64,000 nt of DNA from Actinocatenispora sp036503555 (GTDB taxonomy: Bacteria > Actinomycetota > Actinomycetes > Mycobacteriales > Micromonosporaceae): assembly GCA_036503555.1 (NCBI GenBank), contig DASXWQ010000013.1, forward strand, positions 186,001 through 250,000. Direction: 5' to 3'. The notes below the pieces were generated by a model that did not search any database, was not told the DNA's origin, and was given only the letters and a program-made list of their open reading frames with translations. Shown here one piece after another: positions 25,598 to 33,870 of this stretch; positions within the stretch are counted from its first letter, which is position 1, and the number at the start of each line of letters is the position of its first letter. The translations under genes were made by a program, and so were the position numbers.

Positions 25598-26698
25598 ATG
25601 GACACCGAAGTCGCATCCGGCCCGGCGGCGCGGGGGAGCGACCCGCCCGCCGCCGGCGAGGAGAGCGCCGCGCGCAGCGGGATCGACGTGGCGCGCGGGT
25701 TCCATCACGACGTGGTCAAGCCGCTGATCGCGCGGGCGTTGCCCGGCCTGCGGTACGCGGCGGCCCGGCTCGGCTCCGGCTCCGACGTGCTCGGCCTGGA
25801 CGACCGGACCAGCCGCGACCACGACTGGGGCTGCCGGCTGACCGTACTGGTCGACGAGGCGGATGCCGCGGCCCGGCCCCGCCTGGTGGCCGCGCTCGAC
25901 GACCTGCCCGAGACGTACGCCGGGCTGCCGGTGCGGCTGCCCACCACCTGGGACCCGACCGTGTCGCACAAGGTGCAGGTCGAGACCGTCGATGGGTTTA
26001 CCCGCAGCCGGCTCGGCGTCGGCCCACACCTGTCCACTGTGGACTGGCTGACCGTGACCGGGCAGGCGGTGCTGGAGGTGACCGCCGGGCCGGTGTTCGC
26101 CGACACCACCACCGAGCTCGCCCCGCTACGCGCCGCGCTCGCGACCTACCCGCCGCAGGTCGAGCGGTACGTGCTGGCGGCCGGCTGGCAGCGGGTGGCG
26201 CAGCGGATGCCGATGGTCGGCCGTACCGCGCAGCGCGGCCAGGACCTCGGCTCGCGGCTCCTCGCGGCGACGCTCGTGGCGGACCTGACCGCGCTCGCGT
26301 TCGTGGTGTGCCGGCAGTGGGCGCCGTACGAGAAATGGCGGGAGGCGGCGTTCCGGCGGCTGCCGGTGGCGCACCGGCTGGCCGGGCCGCTGCGTACCGC
26401 GCTGACCGCCGACGACTGGGCCGGCCGCGAGGCCGCCCTGGCCGAGGCGGTCACCGTGCTTGCCGCGGCGCAGCGCGAGCTGGGTTTGCCGGCGCCGCGG
26501 ATCGGGCCGTTCTTCGACCGGCCGTACCGGTCGGTGGAGGTGCCGGCGGAGCTGACGGACGCGATCACCGACCCGGACCTCGCCGGGCTGCCGCTCGTCG
26601 GCTCGCTCGAACAGTGGGTCGACTCGACCGACGTGCTGGCCCGACCGGAGAACCGGCCCGGCGCCGCCGCCGCGTACCGCGCATGGCTCGCCCGCTGA
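25598..26698 (+). CDS. DUF4037 domain protein (nucleotidyltransferase-like)
   Basis: A 366-residue cytoplasmic protein. The stretch RLGSGSDVLGLDDRTSRDHD (about 56-75) resembles the nucleotide-binding strand and Ser/Asp motif of the polymerase-beta-type nucleotidyltransferases, and a DUF4037 segment follows (EKWREAAFRRLPVA, about 248). Members are often found with aminoglycoside-resistance-like or regulatory genes; the target molecule is unknown. Confidence 0.82.
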   Translation: MDTEVASGPAARGSDPPAAGEESAARSGIDVARGFHHDVVKPLIARALPGLRYAAARLGSGSDVLGLDDRTSRDHDWGCRLTVLVDEADAAARPRLVAALDDLPETYAGLPVRLPTTWDPTVSHKVQVETVDGFTRSRLGVGPHLSTVDWLTVTGQAVLEVTAGPVFADTTTELAPLRAALATYPPQVERYVLAAGWQRVAQRMPMVGRTAQRGQDLGSRLLAATLVADLTALAFVVCRQWAPYEKWREAAFRRLPVAHRLAGPLRTALTADDWAGREAALAEAVTVLAAAQRELGLPAPRIGPFFDRPYRSVEVPAELTDAITDPDLAGLPLVGSLEQWVDSTDVLARPENRPGAAAAYRAWLAR

Positions 26699-26790
26699 CC
26701 GGGTACCCGCCCAGTATGCGCGGGCCCGAGCGCGGCGGACGCGGCGGGAGGCCGTCGGCGCCCCTTGCGCGGGTTGGTAGGAAGGACGCC

Positions 26791-27339
26791 ATGACTCGAC
26801 CGAAGTTGATCGTGGTGAGCGGGCACGCCGGTTCGGGCAAGACGACGCTGGCGCACGAGATCGCGCGGTGCATCGGTTGCCCGGCGATCTGCCGGGACGA
26901 GATCAAGGAAGGGATGGTGCACGGCGACGACGACTTCGCCGCCGCCGTGGACGATCCGCTGACCCGGCGCACGTTCGGGCTGTTCTTCGAGGTGCTCGCG
27001 CTGCTGCTGCGCAACGGCGTGACGGTCGTGGCGGAGGCGGCGTTCCAGGACCACCTGTGGCGGCCGAACCTGGCGCCGCTGACCGAGTACGCGGACCTGC
27101 GGGTGGTGCGCTGCGTGGTCGACGCCGACGTCGCGCGCCACCGGATCGTCGACCGCGCCGACCGTACCGCCTCCCGGCGCGCGCACGCCGACGACGACCT
27201 GCTGGAACGCCTCGACACCGGGGCGTACTCGCTGGCCGAGTTCGTGCCGATCTCGCTGGAGGTGCCGACGATCCGGGTCGACACCACCGACGGGTACTCT
27301 CCGGCGCTGGCCACGGTCGTCGGCTTCGTCACCGCGTGA
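26791..27339 (+). CDS. P-loop kinase-like ATPase (AAA_33/zeta-toxin-like)
   Basis: A 182-residue nucleotide kinase fold. Walker A GHAGSGKTT (10-18), CRDEIKEGM as the substrate-binding loop, VTVVAEAAFQDHLWRPNLAP as the Walker B region and a lid with DRADRTASRRAH. GGAAGGA precedes ATG 26791. It could phosphorylate a small molecule or antibiotic; zeta toxins have the same fold, but no epsilon antitoxin is present. Confidence 0.82.
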   Translation: MTRPKLIVVSGHAGSGKTTLAHEIARCIGCPAICRDEIKEGMVHGDDDFAAAVDDPLTRRTFGLFFEVLALLLRNGVTVVAEAAFQDHLWRPNLAPLTEYADLRVVRCVVDADVARHRIVDRADRTASRRAHADDDLLERLDTGAYSLAEFVPISLEVPTIRVDTTDGYSPALATVVGFVTA

Positions 27340-27358
27340 CGCCGGCCCGGGCCGGCGT
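27339..27358. terminator. Bidirectional terminator-like palindrome
   Basis: ACGCCGGCCCGGGCCGGCGT is a perfect 20-base palindrome filling the gap between the convergent kinase (stop ends 27339) and FGGY-kinase (stop at 27361) genes. It has no T-run. Confidence 0.6.
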
Positions 27359-27360
27359 GG

Positions 27361-28785
27361 TCAGTCGAGCGGGGCGGCGAGCCGGTCGCGCAGGGCGCGG
27401 TGCCGGGCGCCGGCCGCCGCCATCGCGGTGACCTCGCCGGCGGGTACCGACACGTCCTCGGTGGCCGGCGTGTAGTCGATGCCGAGCGCGCCCGCGGCGG
27501 CACCGCACGCGCCGACCTCCGGGTCGACGCAGCGTTCGGCCGTACCGCCGAGCGCGGCGGTGAGCCGGTCGGTCAGCCAGGTGGACGCGGCGATCGCGCC
27601 GCCGCCCAGCATCGGCAGCGCGGCGCCGGCCGGGTCGACCGCGTGCGCGCCGTCGGCGACCTCGTGGCAGACGCCTTCCAGCGTGGCCGCCAGCACGTGG
27701 CCGGGCGTGGTGGTCATGCGCAGCCCGTACAGGGTGCCGCCGGCGCCGACCGGATCGGCGGCCGGCGGCCGGTGCCCCGCGTGGTACGGCAGGCACACCA
27801 GCCCGTGCCCGCCCGGCGCCAAACCCACCAGCTCCGCCTCCTGCTCGTCCGGATCGGTGCCGAGCAGCCCCGTCACCCACTCGTCGAGCACCCCGCCCCC
27901 CGAGTACGCCACGCCGAACACGGCGCGCCGGTGGTCCACCCGGTACCGCCAGACGGCCGGCGCGGGGGTGTCGGCGTCCGGCGTGACCAGCCGTACCGCG
28001 GCGGACGTACCGACCGTGACCGACAGCCGGTCGGGCGCGAAGCAGCCGGAGCCGAGCGCGCTCGCGGCCCCGTCGCCGAGCGGCGGCGCGACCCGCGCGC
28101 CGGCCAGCTCCGGCCACCGCTTCCGGTACTCCCCGGTGAGCTGCCCGGCCCAGTCGTCGCCGGCGAGCGGCGGGACCTGGTCCTCGGTGACCCCGGCGAG
28201 CGCCAGTGCCTCCGCGTCCCACCGGCAGGTACGCGTGTCCAGCGCGCCGGTGCCGGACGCCGAGGACACCGACGCGGTCGGCTCGCCCCACAACTTCAGC
28301 CCGAGGTACTCCGGCAGGCCCACCCACCGGCGGGCGTCGACACCGTGGGCACGCAGCCAGCCGATCCGCACCGGCCAGTAGAACGGATGCCACCAGGCCC
28401 CCGTCCGGTCGTGGTACGCGTCGGCGTCGGCCGGCGCCCGCCCCGCCGGCAGCGTCGGCCGCAGGTCCATCCACGACAGACACGGCCCGGCCGGCTCGCC
28501 GCGCGCGTCGAGACCCAGCAGCGAGTGCCACTGGGTGGAGATCGCGATCGTGTCGACCCCGGCGAGCTTCCCCGCGTCGGACAGCTCGTCCAGGCACGCC
28601 ACCGTCGCACCCAGGTACGCGTCGAGGTCGAGCTCCGCGGCGCCGCGGGCGTCCTGGTTGATCCGGGCGTCCTCGCGGACCGCGGCCCCGGGCACCGGCG
28701 TCAGCCGCGTGCCGTCGACGGTCAGGACCACCGCCCGGACCGAACTGGACCCCAGGTCCAGGGCGAGGATCCTCGTCGACGTCAT
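27361..28785 (-). CDS. FGGY-family carbohydrate kinase (gluconokinase-like)
   Basis: A 474-residue kinase of the FGGY fold. The N-terminal phosphate-binding loop ILALDLGSSSVRAVVL (6-21), ISTQWHSLLGLD, GLPEYLGLKLWGE and the C-terminal adenine-binding GGGAIAASTWLTDRL (about 405) are present. It best resembles gluconate/xylulose-type members; a glycerol kinase role for the glpD locus is possible but its sequence lacks the GlpK features I know. AGGAGGT lies 7 nt before ATG 28785. It stands alone, convergent with the P-loop kinase. Confidence 0.88.
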   Translation of the reverse strand: MTSTRILALDLGSSSVRAVVLTVDGTRLTPVPGAAVREDARINQDARGAAELDLDAYLGATVACLDELSDAGKLAGVDTIAISTQWHSLLGLDARGEPAGPCLSWMDLRPTLPAGRAPADADAYHDRTGAWWHPFYWPVRIGWLRAHGVDARRWVGLPEYLGLKLWGEPTASVSSASGTGALDTRTCRWDAEALALAGVTEDQVPPLAGDDWAGQLTGEYRKRWPELAGARVAPPLGDGAASALGSGCFAPDRLSVTVGTSAAVRLVTPDADTPAPAVWRYRVDHRRAVFGVAYSGGGVLDEWVTGLLGTDPDEQEAELVGLAPGGHGLVCLPYHAGHRPPAADPVGAGGTLYGLRMTTTPGHVLAATLEGVCHEVADGAHAVDPAGAALPMLGGGAIAASTWLTDRLTAALGGTAERCVDPEVGACGAAAGALGIDYTPATEDVSVPAGEVTAMAAAGARHRALRDRLAAPLD

Positions 28786-28926
28786 CTGGGGGTACCTCCT
28801 CGGCGCGGGTCTTCGATCCACCCTATGCGCCGATCCCCGGCCGGCGGAGCCGCTCCGCGCCGGTGGGGGCCGGCCGCCCGCCCGGTCCGGGTGCCGGGGG
28901 CGGACGACCGGCGTGCGGGAGGCGGG

Positions 28927-29475
28927 TCAGTAGTTGTAGCCGTTGTTGCCGCCGCCGGTGGACGGCGACGTGCTCGCCGCGCCGCCCGACGCGGCCACCA
29001 CGTGCCACGTGAAGTGCGTGCCGTCGAACGTGTCCCTCGTCCCGTTGCCGGTGACGGTGCCCGGGTTGTGGTCGAGCGTGAACCGGTACAGCGGTCGCCC
29101 CTGGTACGTGAGCTGCGTGCTGCCGTCCGCGCGCTTCACGGTGCCGAACGTGCCGCTGGCACCGGACACCGAGCTCGGCGCGGACGTACCGGGGTCGACG
29201 GTGACGGGCGGCCAGATCGCCGCGCACGCCGTCCCGCACTTGATGGTGCCGCTCTTCTCCTGGTCCGGCGAGTACAGTGCGTCACCCTTGGCGTCGACGA
29301 GCACCATGCCCGCGGACGTCTTCGCCACCGCGACGGGGCCCGCCGCGGCGGGCGACGCCGAGCCGCCCGACGAACCGGAACCGCCTGAACCACTGGACAT
29401 CCCGCACCCGGCGAGCGCCACCCCGGACGCCGCCAGAACCACCGCCGTACGCCAGTACCGGACCATCATCCTCAC
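28927..29475 (-). CDS. Lipoprotein of the COG4315/'secreted repeat' family
   Basis: A 182-residue surface lipoprotein. Signal peptide ends in ALAGC; a Ser/Gly-rich linker follows, then a domain with LVDAKGDALYSPDQEKSG and CGTACAAIWPPV (about 75-95), containing a probable disulfide, and LTYQGRPLYRFTLD near 130. Homologues have hallmark lipid-anchored repeats of unknown function and often sit in ECF sigma operons, as here. A separate ECF-type promoter is at 29499-29526. Starts are close together (GTG 29475, then ATG 29469 and 29466). Confidence 0.88.
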   Translation of the reverse strand: MRMMVRYWRTAVVLAASGVALAGCGMSSGSGGSGSSGGSASPAAAGPVAVAKTSAGMVLVDAKGDALYSPDQEKSGTIKCGTACAAIWPPVTVDPGTSAPSSVSGASGTFGTVKRADGSTQLTYQGRPLYRFTLDHNPGTVTGNGTRDTFDGTHFTWHVVAASGGAASTSPSTGGGNNGYNY

Positions 29476-29498
29476 CTGCTCTCTCGTACCTGTCAGTA

Positions 29499-29526
29499 GG
29501 CACGGAGCGGCGGCGCGGATCGTTCA
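29499..29526 (-). promoter_or_regulatory. ECF-type promoter of the lipoprotein gene
   Basis: Minus strand: TGAACG (29521-29526) and CGTGCC (29499-29504) are separated by 16 bp, the same layout as the operon promoter at 31124-31151. The shared core is TGAAC-N17-CGTG counted from the fifth base. The matching architecture supports recognition by the local ECF factor. Confidence 0.65.
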
Positions 29527-30171
29527 CGGCGCCATCGTCAGCACCGTCGTCCCCCCGGTCGTACGCACCTGCACGGCGTGGATGTCGTCCGGGGAGACCG
29601 ACGTGGTACCGGTCAGCACGGCCGTGGTGTCGGGGACCGCGGCCCAGGTGGAGATCTGCTCGGTCCGGCCCGAGTCCGTCACCACGACCAGCGTGTACCC
29701 GCCGGCGTAGTCGGCGGGTCCGGTGTAGCGGCAGCGCAGCCGTACGTCGGTGCCCCACGGCTGGCGGGTCAGCGCCACCGTCGCCGTCACCGGCGCCGGG
29801 GTCACCGCAGCCATCGCCTGCTCCGGCGCGGTGTGCTGGCGCGGCCCGAAGGTCAGCAGCAGCGTGAGCACCAGGACCAGCGCGGCGGCCACCGCGCCGC
29901 CCGAGGCGGCGAGCCAGCGGTTGCGCCGGCGCCGCCGCCACGCCGCCTGCAACAGCCCGGTCAGCAGCTCCGGCGGCGGGTCGACCGGCTCGGACGCGAC
30001 CTCCTCCAGCGGTACCCGGGACAGCAGGCCCGGCAGCCCGGACAGCGCGCGGACCTCGTCCTGGCACCGCGGGCAGGTCGCGAGGTGCTGCTCGTACCGG
30101 TGTCGTTCGGTGGGGTTGAGGGCGCCGAGCACGTACGCGGCGTCGTCGTGGTGGAACTCGTCGGACGTCAT
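29524..30171 (-). CDS. Anti-sigma factor (zinc-finger, single membrane span)
   Basis: A 215-residue protein. The N-terminus holds the HxxxCxxC zinc-binding anti-sigma motif in YEQHLATCPRCQDEV (26-40), then a basic stretch and one helix ASGGAVAAALVLVLTLLLTF near 90-109, leaving a C-terminal extracytoplasmic domain. This is the RskA/RslA type that holds the sigma factor at the membrane. It is 4 bp downstream of the ECF gene in the same operon. Confidence 0.93.
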   Translation of the reverse strand: MTSDEFHHDDAAYVLGALNPTERHRYEQHLATCPRCQDEVRALSGLPGLLSRVPLEEVASEPVDPPPELLTGLLQAAWRRRRRNRWLAASGGAVAAALVLVLTLLLTFGPRQHTAPEQAMAAVTPAPVTATVALTRQPWGTDVRLRCRYTGPADYAGGYTLVVVTDSGRTEQISTWAAVPDTTAVLTGTTSVSPDDIHAVQVRTTGGTTVLTMAP

Positions 30172-30175
30172 GGCC

Positions 30176-30679
30176 TCAGATCACCCCCGTCTCCTCCAGC
30201 GCGAGCCGCAGCGCGCGCAGCCCGTAGTGCAGCCGGGACTTGACCGTGCCGGGCGGCACGCCGAGACGTTCGGCGGCCTCGGGCACGGACCTGCCCAGGT
30301 AGTAGCACTCGATGAGCACCTGCCGGTGCGCGTCGGACAGCTTCCGCAGCGCGTCGGCGACCAGCCACGACTGCACCGCCTCGTCGGTACCGTCGCCGAC
30401 GCCGCGCTCCGGCGGCTCCGCGAACGCCACCTCCGGCCGTACGTGCCGGGCCCGCCACTGGTCGATGACCAGGTTGCGGGCGACCGTGTGCAGCCAGCCG
30501 CGGACCGGCCCGCCGTCCAGCACGCGCGGATGCTGCCACGCGCGCAGCAGAACCTCCTGCACGACGTCCTGCGCCCAGCCGCGGTCGCCGCCGGTCAGCC
30601 GCAGCGCGTACCCGAACAGCGCCGAGCCGTGCGCGTCGTACAGCTCGCGGAGGAGGCGGTCATCCGCGCGTGCCGGCAC
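30176..30679 (-). CDS. ECF RNA polymerase sigma factor (SigK/SigL-like)
   Basis: A 167-residue sigma-70 ECF factor. Region 2 contains LFGYALRLTGGDRGWAQDVV and QEVLLRAWQHPRV (about 22-55); region 4 contains LRKLSDAHRQVLIECYYLGR (about 112-131) and PPGTVKSRLHYGLRAL. Its gene overlaps the upstream membrane-protein gene by 20 bases and is followed by its anti-sigma. The TGAAC/CGTG-type promoters found here fit the SigL/SigK group known from mycobacteria (family comparison from memory). Confidence 0.93.
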   Translation of the reverse strand: MPARADDRLLRELYDAHGSALFGYALRLTGGDRGWAQDVVQEVLLRAWQHPRVLDGGPVRGWLHTVARNLVIDQWRARHVRPEVAFAEPPERGVGDGTDEAVQSWLVADALRKLSDAHRQVLIECYYLGRSVPEAAERLGVPPGTVKSRLHYGLRALRLALEETGVI

Positions 30680-31100
30680 CGGACCTCACCGACCACCAGC
30701 GGCGGAACTCGACGGCGGTCAGCGCCAGGCCGCACACCAGCGCGACGATCTCGGCGGCGAACGCGAGGCGCTGCGGCGTACCGGCCAGGGTCTCGTGTAC
30801 GCCGAGCAGGCCGCCGCCGGTCATCGACAGCAGGAACGCCACCAGCGTCGCGGCGCCGAACCCGGCCGCGGCGAACGCCGGCAGCCAGTGCCGCCAGGCC
30901 AGCATCACGACGGCGATCACCAGGCCGCCGATCGCGTTGAGTAGGAAGAGCGGCCCGATGACCGAGATGTCGCGAAACCCGGTCACCCACAGCTCCAGGT
31001 GAATGTCGGCGGACAGCAGTACGCCGGCCGCGGTCAGCCCGCGCAGTACCTCGACACCCACCCGCCGGGTCGCCAGTCCCTGCCGGATCGTCACCGTCAT
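30660..31100 (-). CDS. Small multi-pass membrane protein of the ECF operon
   Basis: A 146-residue protein with about four hydrophobic segments, e.g. VIGPLFLLNAIGGLVIAVVM and LAFAAEIVALVCGLALTAVE. ATG 31100 has a strong GGAGGTGGGG site; an upstream in-frame ATG at 31115 has none. It is the first gene of the ECF operon and may be the sensor or target of the stress it answers. I do not recognise a family name. Confidence 0.78.
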   Translation of the reverse strand: MTVTIRQGLATRRVGVEVLRGLTAAGVLLSADIHLELWVTGFRDISVIGPLFLLNAIGGLVIAVVMLAWRHWLPAFAAAGFGAATLVAFLLSMTGGGLLGVHETLAGTPQRLAFAAEIVALVCGLALTAVEFRRWWSVRSGAGTRG

Positions 31101-31123
31101 CGCCCCCACCTCCATGTCAGCAC

Positions 31124-31151
31124 AACACGGATTCGCGGCGGGAAGGGTTCA
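31124..31151 (-). promoter_or_regulatory. ECF-type promoter of the sigma operon
   Basis: Minus strand: TGAACC (31146-31151), a 16-bp spacer, then CGTGTT (31124-31129), about 25-50 bp upstream of ATG 31100. Same core and spacing as at 29499-29526, implying autoregulation. Confidence 0.65.
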
Positions 31152-31165
31152 CCGCGCCGGCCCGA

Positions 31166-31999
31166 TCAGTGTCCGGCGATCAATTGGTTGGCGACCGAGC
31201 GGGCGGTGTCCGACGGGATCGCGAACCCGACCCCGATGCTGCCGGTACTGTCGCTGCCGCTGGTCGCGATCGCGGTGTTGATCCCGACGAGCTGCCCGCC
31301 GGTGGTGATCAGCGCGCCGCCGGAGTTGCCCTCGTTGAGCGCGGCGTCCGTCTGGATCATGTTCGTGTACCGGGTCGAGTCGACCGTGAGCTGCCGGTGC
31401 AGCGCGCTGACGATGCCCTCGGTGACCGTCCCGGTCAGGCCGAGCGGGCTGCCCAGCGCCACCACCGAGTCCCCGGTACGCAGCGTGCCGCTGTCGCCGA
31501 ACGTCGCCACGGTCAGCCCGCTGGCGCCCGACACCTGCACGACCGCGAGGTCCGTGCTCGGATCGGTGCCGACGACCGTCGCCGACCGGCTCGTCCCGTC
31601 GGAGAACGTCACGGTCAGCGTCGCGTCCTGCCCGGCGCCCGTGACCACGTGGTTGTTGGTGAGGATCATCCCGTCGGACCGGATCACCACCCCGGAGCCC
31701 TCGCCCTCGCCGCTCGCGCCCTTCACGGTCACGTCGACGATGGCCGGCTGTACCTTCGCCACGACGTCCGCCAGCGACGACGAGTCCGCCGCGGTGGTCG
31801 CCGCGACCGGGCTGCTGGTGGGCTGGTGCGCGGACAGCTCGTGCACGGTGGCCGCGCCGGCCACGCCGCCGCCGACCACCAGCGCCAGCGCCGCCGCGCC
31901 TCCCGCGGCGCGCCGTCGCCACCGGCGTGGCGGTCGCGGCGGCTGCGGCTGCCAGATCACCGGGTACGGATTCACCGGGTACTGCGGGTGCGTCTCCAT
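31166..31999 (-). CDS. Trypsin-like serine protease (HtrA/DegP-like, no PDZ domain)
   Basis: A 277-residue membrane-anchored S1C protease. A Pro-rich cytoplasmic tail is followed by one helix (AAGGAAALALVVGGGVAGAA). The catalytic triad is visible in LTNNHVV (His), TDLAVVQV (Asp) and NEGNSGGAL (Ser). The reading frame ends right after the protease domain (FAIPSDTARSVANQLIAGH), so the usual C-terminal PDZ domain is missing. It lies upstream of the ECF operon in the same direction and may help in envelope stress. Confidence 0.9.
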   Translation of the reverse strand: METHPQYPVNPYPVIWQPQPPRPPRRWRRRAAGGAAALALVVGGGVAGAATVHELSAHQPTSSPVAATTAADSSSLADVVAKVQPAIVDVTVKGASGEGEGSGVVIRSDGMILTNNHVVTGAGQDATLTVTFSDGTSRSATVVGTDPSTDLAVVQVSGASGLTVATFGDSGTLRTGDSVVALGSPLGLTGTVTEGIVSALHRQLTVDSTRYTNMIQTDAALNEGNSGGALITTGGQLVGINTAIATSGSDSTGSIGVGFAIPSDTARSVANQLIAGH

Positions 32000-32095
32000 G
32001 ACCCCAGCGTGAGTCGACCCGCTACGCGGCCGCTGTTCGCGACCTGGGAGCTTCCCGGGAGTGCGGCCCGGCCCGGCGTACGTATCCTTCCGGTC

Positions 32096-32587
32096 ATGCC
32101 GACCGTGTGGAGGTCTCCGGCGACCGCCGGCGCCATCGCGTGGTGCGGTGTGTTCGCGGCGGCCCATGTCTTCTGGGGGCTGGGTGGCGACGCCGGACTG
32201 GCCTCGTCCGCCGGGGCGGCGCTGGCCCGGCAGCGGCCCTTGCCGTTCGTGCTGTTCGGTCTCTGGGGTGTGGCGGTCCTGCTGCTGGCGGGAGCCGCGC
32301 TCGTCGGCTGGTCGACGTCCGCGACGCTGCCGCGCCGCGCGCGGGCGCTCTGCGCGGCGTCGATCGTCGGCGTCGGCCTGCTCCTGCTGGCCCGCGCCGT
32401 CCTGGTCGAGCTGGTCCTCGCCGCGAACGCCGGCGGCGTCCGTGACACGGTCGGCCCGGCCGAGGCCCGCTGGAGCCTCCTGCTCTGGAACCCGTGGTTC
32501 GCGCTCGGCGCGGCGTTCTTCCTCGCCGTCGGCTTCCGGCTGGCCCGCCGGGCGTCGGGCCGGGACGACGCGCCGGCATCGAGCTGA
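32096..32587 (+). CDS. DUF3995 family membrane protein
   Basis: A 163-residue protein with four predicted helices. The opening AIAWCGVFAAAHVFWGLGGD (about 12-31) is the DUF3995 hallmark, and NPWFALGAAFFLAVGFRLAR closes it. ATG 32096 lies 7 nt after TATCCT (32083-32088), so a leaderless mRNA is expected. Function unknown. It is convergent with the alcohol dehydrogenase and shares a hairpin with it. Confidence 0.88.
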   Translation: MPTVWRSPATAGAIAWCGVFAAAHVFWGLGGDAGLASSAGAALARQRPLPFVLFGLWGVAVLLLAGAALVGWSTSATLPRRARALCAASIVGVGLLLLARAVLVELVLAANAGGVRDTVGPAEARWSLLLWNPWFALGAAFFLAVGFRLARRASGRDDAPASS

Positions 32588-32598
32588 CCGGCGGCCCC

Positions 32599-32615
32599 AC
32601 CCGGCGGTGCCGGGT
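32599..32615. terminator. Hairpin between convergent genes
   Basis: ACCCGGC-GGT-GCCGGGT gives a 7-bp stem with a 3-nt loop, between the DUF3995 and dehydrogenase stops. It touches the dehydrogenase stop codon. No T-run. Confidence 0.5.
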
Positions 32616-33649
32616 CACCCGGTCCTCCCGCGCTGACCGTCGGGCAGCAGGACGGCGGCGCCGGTGATCCGGTCGGCGGCGAGGTCGGCGAGGGCCCGGT
32701 CCGCGGCGCCCAGCGGGTACGCGGTGGTCTCGACGGTGAGGTGGTGCCGGCCGGCCAGCTCCAGGAACTCCCGGCCGTCGGCCCGGGTGTTCGCGGTGAC
32801 GCTGCGCAGGGTCCGCTCCTCGAACAGGTGCGTCTGGTACGTCAGCGGCGGGATGTCGGTCAGGTGGATGCCCGCCACGGACAGCGTGCCGCCACGGTCG
32901 AGCGCCGCCAGCGCCACCGGTACGAGCGTGCCGACCGGCGCGAACAGGATCGCCGCGTCGAGTGGTTCGGGCGGCGCCGCGTCCGCCGGCCGAGCCGAGG
33001 CGGCGCCGAGCCGTAACGCCAGCGCCCGCGCCGCCGCCGCCCGGGTCAGCACGTGTACCCGTGCGCCCTGGGCGATCGCCAGTTGTGCGGTGAGGTGCGC
33101 GGAGCCGCCGAAGCCGTAGATGCCGAGCCGCCCGCCCGGTGGTAGCTCCGCCCGCTTCAGCGCGCGGTACCCGATGATGCCGGCGCACAGCAGCGGCGCC
33201 AGCGTCTCGTCGGTGTACCCGTCGGGCAGCCGGTACGCGTAGTCGGCGGGGACCGTGGTGAAGCGGGCGTACCCGCCGTCGGCGTCCCAGCCGGTGTAGC
33301 GCGAGTCGGGGCACAGGTTCTCGGCGCCGGCCCGGCAGTACCGGCAGGTGCCGTCGGTGTGCCGCAGCCACGCGACCCCGGCGCGGTCCCCGGTACGCCA
33401 GCCGGTCACGCCGGACCCGGTCTCGACGACGCGCCCGACCACCTCGTGGCCGGGTACCACGCCGGGCCGGTGCACCGGCAGGTCGCCCTCGGCCACGTGC
33501 AGGTCGGTACGGCACACCCCGCATGCCGCGACCTCGACCAGCAACTCGCCCGGAGCCGGCTCCGGCACCGGGAGCTCCGCGGCCCGCAGCGGCCGGCCCG
33601 ACATCGGCCCGGGATGCTCGACCCGCCACGCCGTCATGGTCGCGCCCAT
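32615..33649 (-). CDS. Zinc-dependent alcohol dehydrogenase
   Basis: A 344-residue medium-chain dehydrogenase. The catalytic zinc ligands are in CGVCRTDLHV (about 43) and GHEVVG (His/Glu, about 67); the Rossmann motif is YGFGGSAHLTAQLA (about 174). The structural zinc loop reads GTCRYCRAGAENLC: three cysteines are in place but the first position appears to be Asp (TDGTC), so that site may be altered. Start either at ATG 33649 (8 nt after TAGGAT) or at ATG 33637. Substrate unknown, probably an alcohol or aldehyde. Confidence 0.9.
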   Translation of the reverse strand: MGATMTAWRVEHPGPMSGRPLRAAELPVPEPAPGELLVEVAACGVCRTDLHVAEGDLPVHRPGVVPGHEVVGRVVETGSGVTGWRTGDRAGVAWLRHTDGTCRYCRAGAENLCPDSRYTGWDADGGYARFTTVPADYAYRLPDGYTDETLAPLLCAGIIGYRALKRAELPPGGRLGIYGFGGSAHLTAQLAIAQGARVHVLTRAAAARALALRLGAASARPADAAPPEPLDAAILFAPVGTLVPVALAALDRGGTLSVAGIHLTDIPPLTYQTHLFEERTLRSVTANTRADGREFLELAGRHHLTVETTAYPLGAADRALADLAADRITGAAVLLPDGQRGRTG

Positions 33650-33792
33650 GCCCTGCGATCCTAGGGCGCCCCTCCGCCCGGGGTGCCGGAACAGGCCGTG
33701 ATCGGCGGCGGTCCCGTCCCGTGGCCGTCCGCCACCCGCCGGCCGAAACCTCGGCGGCCGGGCCCTTGTTGCCCCGGAACGGGGTCCGGGTG

Positions 33793-33816
33793 GTTTCCGC
33801 CCGCGGCGACGGGGTA
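33793..33816 (+). promoter_or_regulatory. SigB-type promoter GTTT-N15-GGGTA
   Basis: GTTT (33793-33796) and GGGTA (33812-33816) are 15 bp apart, close to the GNNT-N14-16-GGGTA pattern known for Streptomyces SigB and related stress sigma factors. It lies about 55 bp upstream of ATG 33871 and would transcribe the two following genes, one of which has a STAS domain. Confidence 0.6.
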
Positions 33817-33870
33817 GTCGGTGCCTGTCCGGACCGCGCGTCGCGGTGTCGGACGGACGAGGTGGAGGCC

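Noticed and set aside
26791..27339. Zeta toxin of a toxin-antitoxin pair
   Set aside because: The P-loop fold fits, but no epsilon-type antitoxin is next to it; a small-molecule kinase is more likely.
27361..28785. Glycerol kinase for the glpD locus
   Set aside because: FGGY fold is clear, but it is about 20 kb away, alone, and its sequence looks more like gluconate/xylulose kinases.
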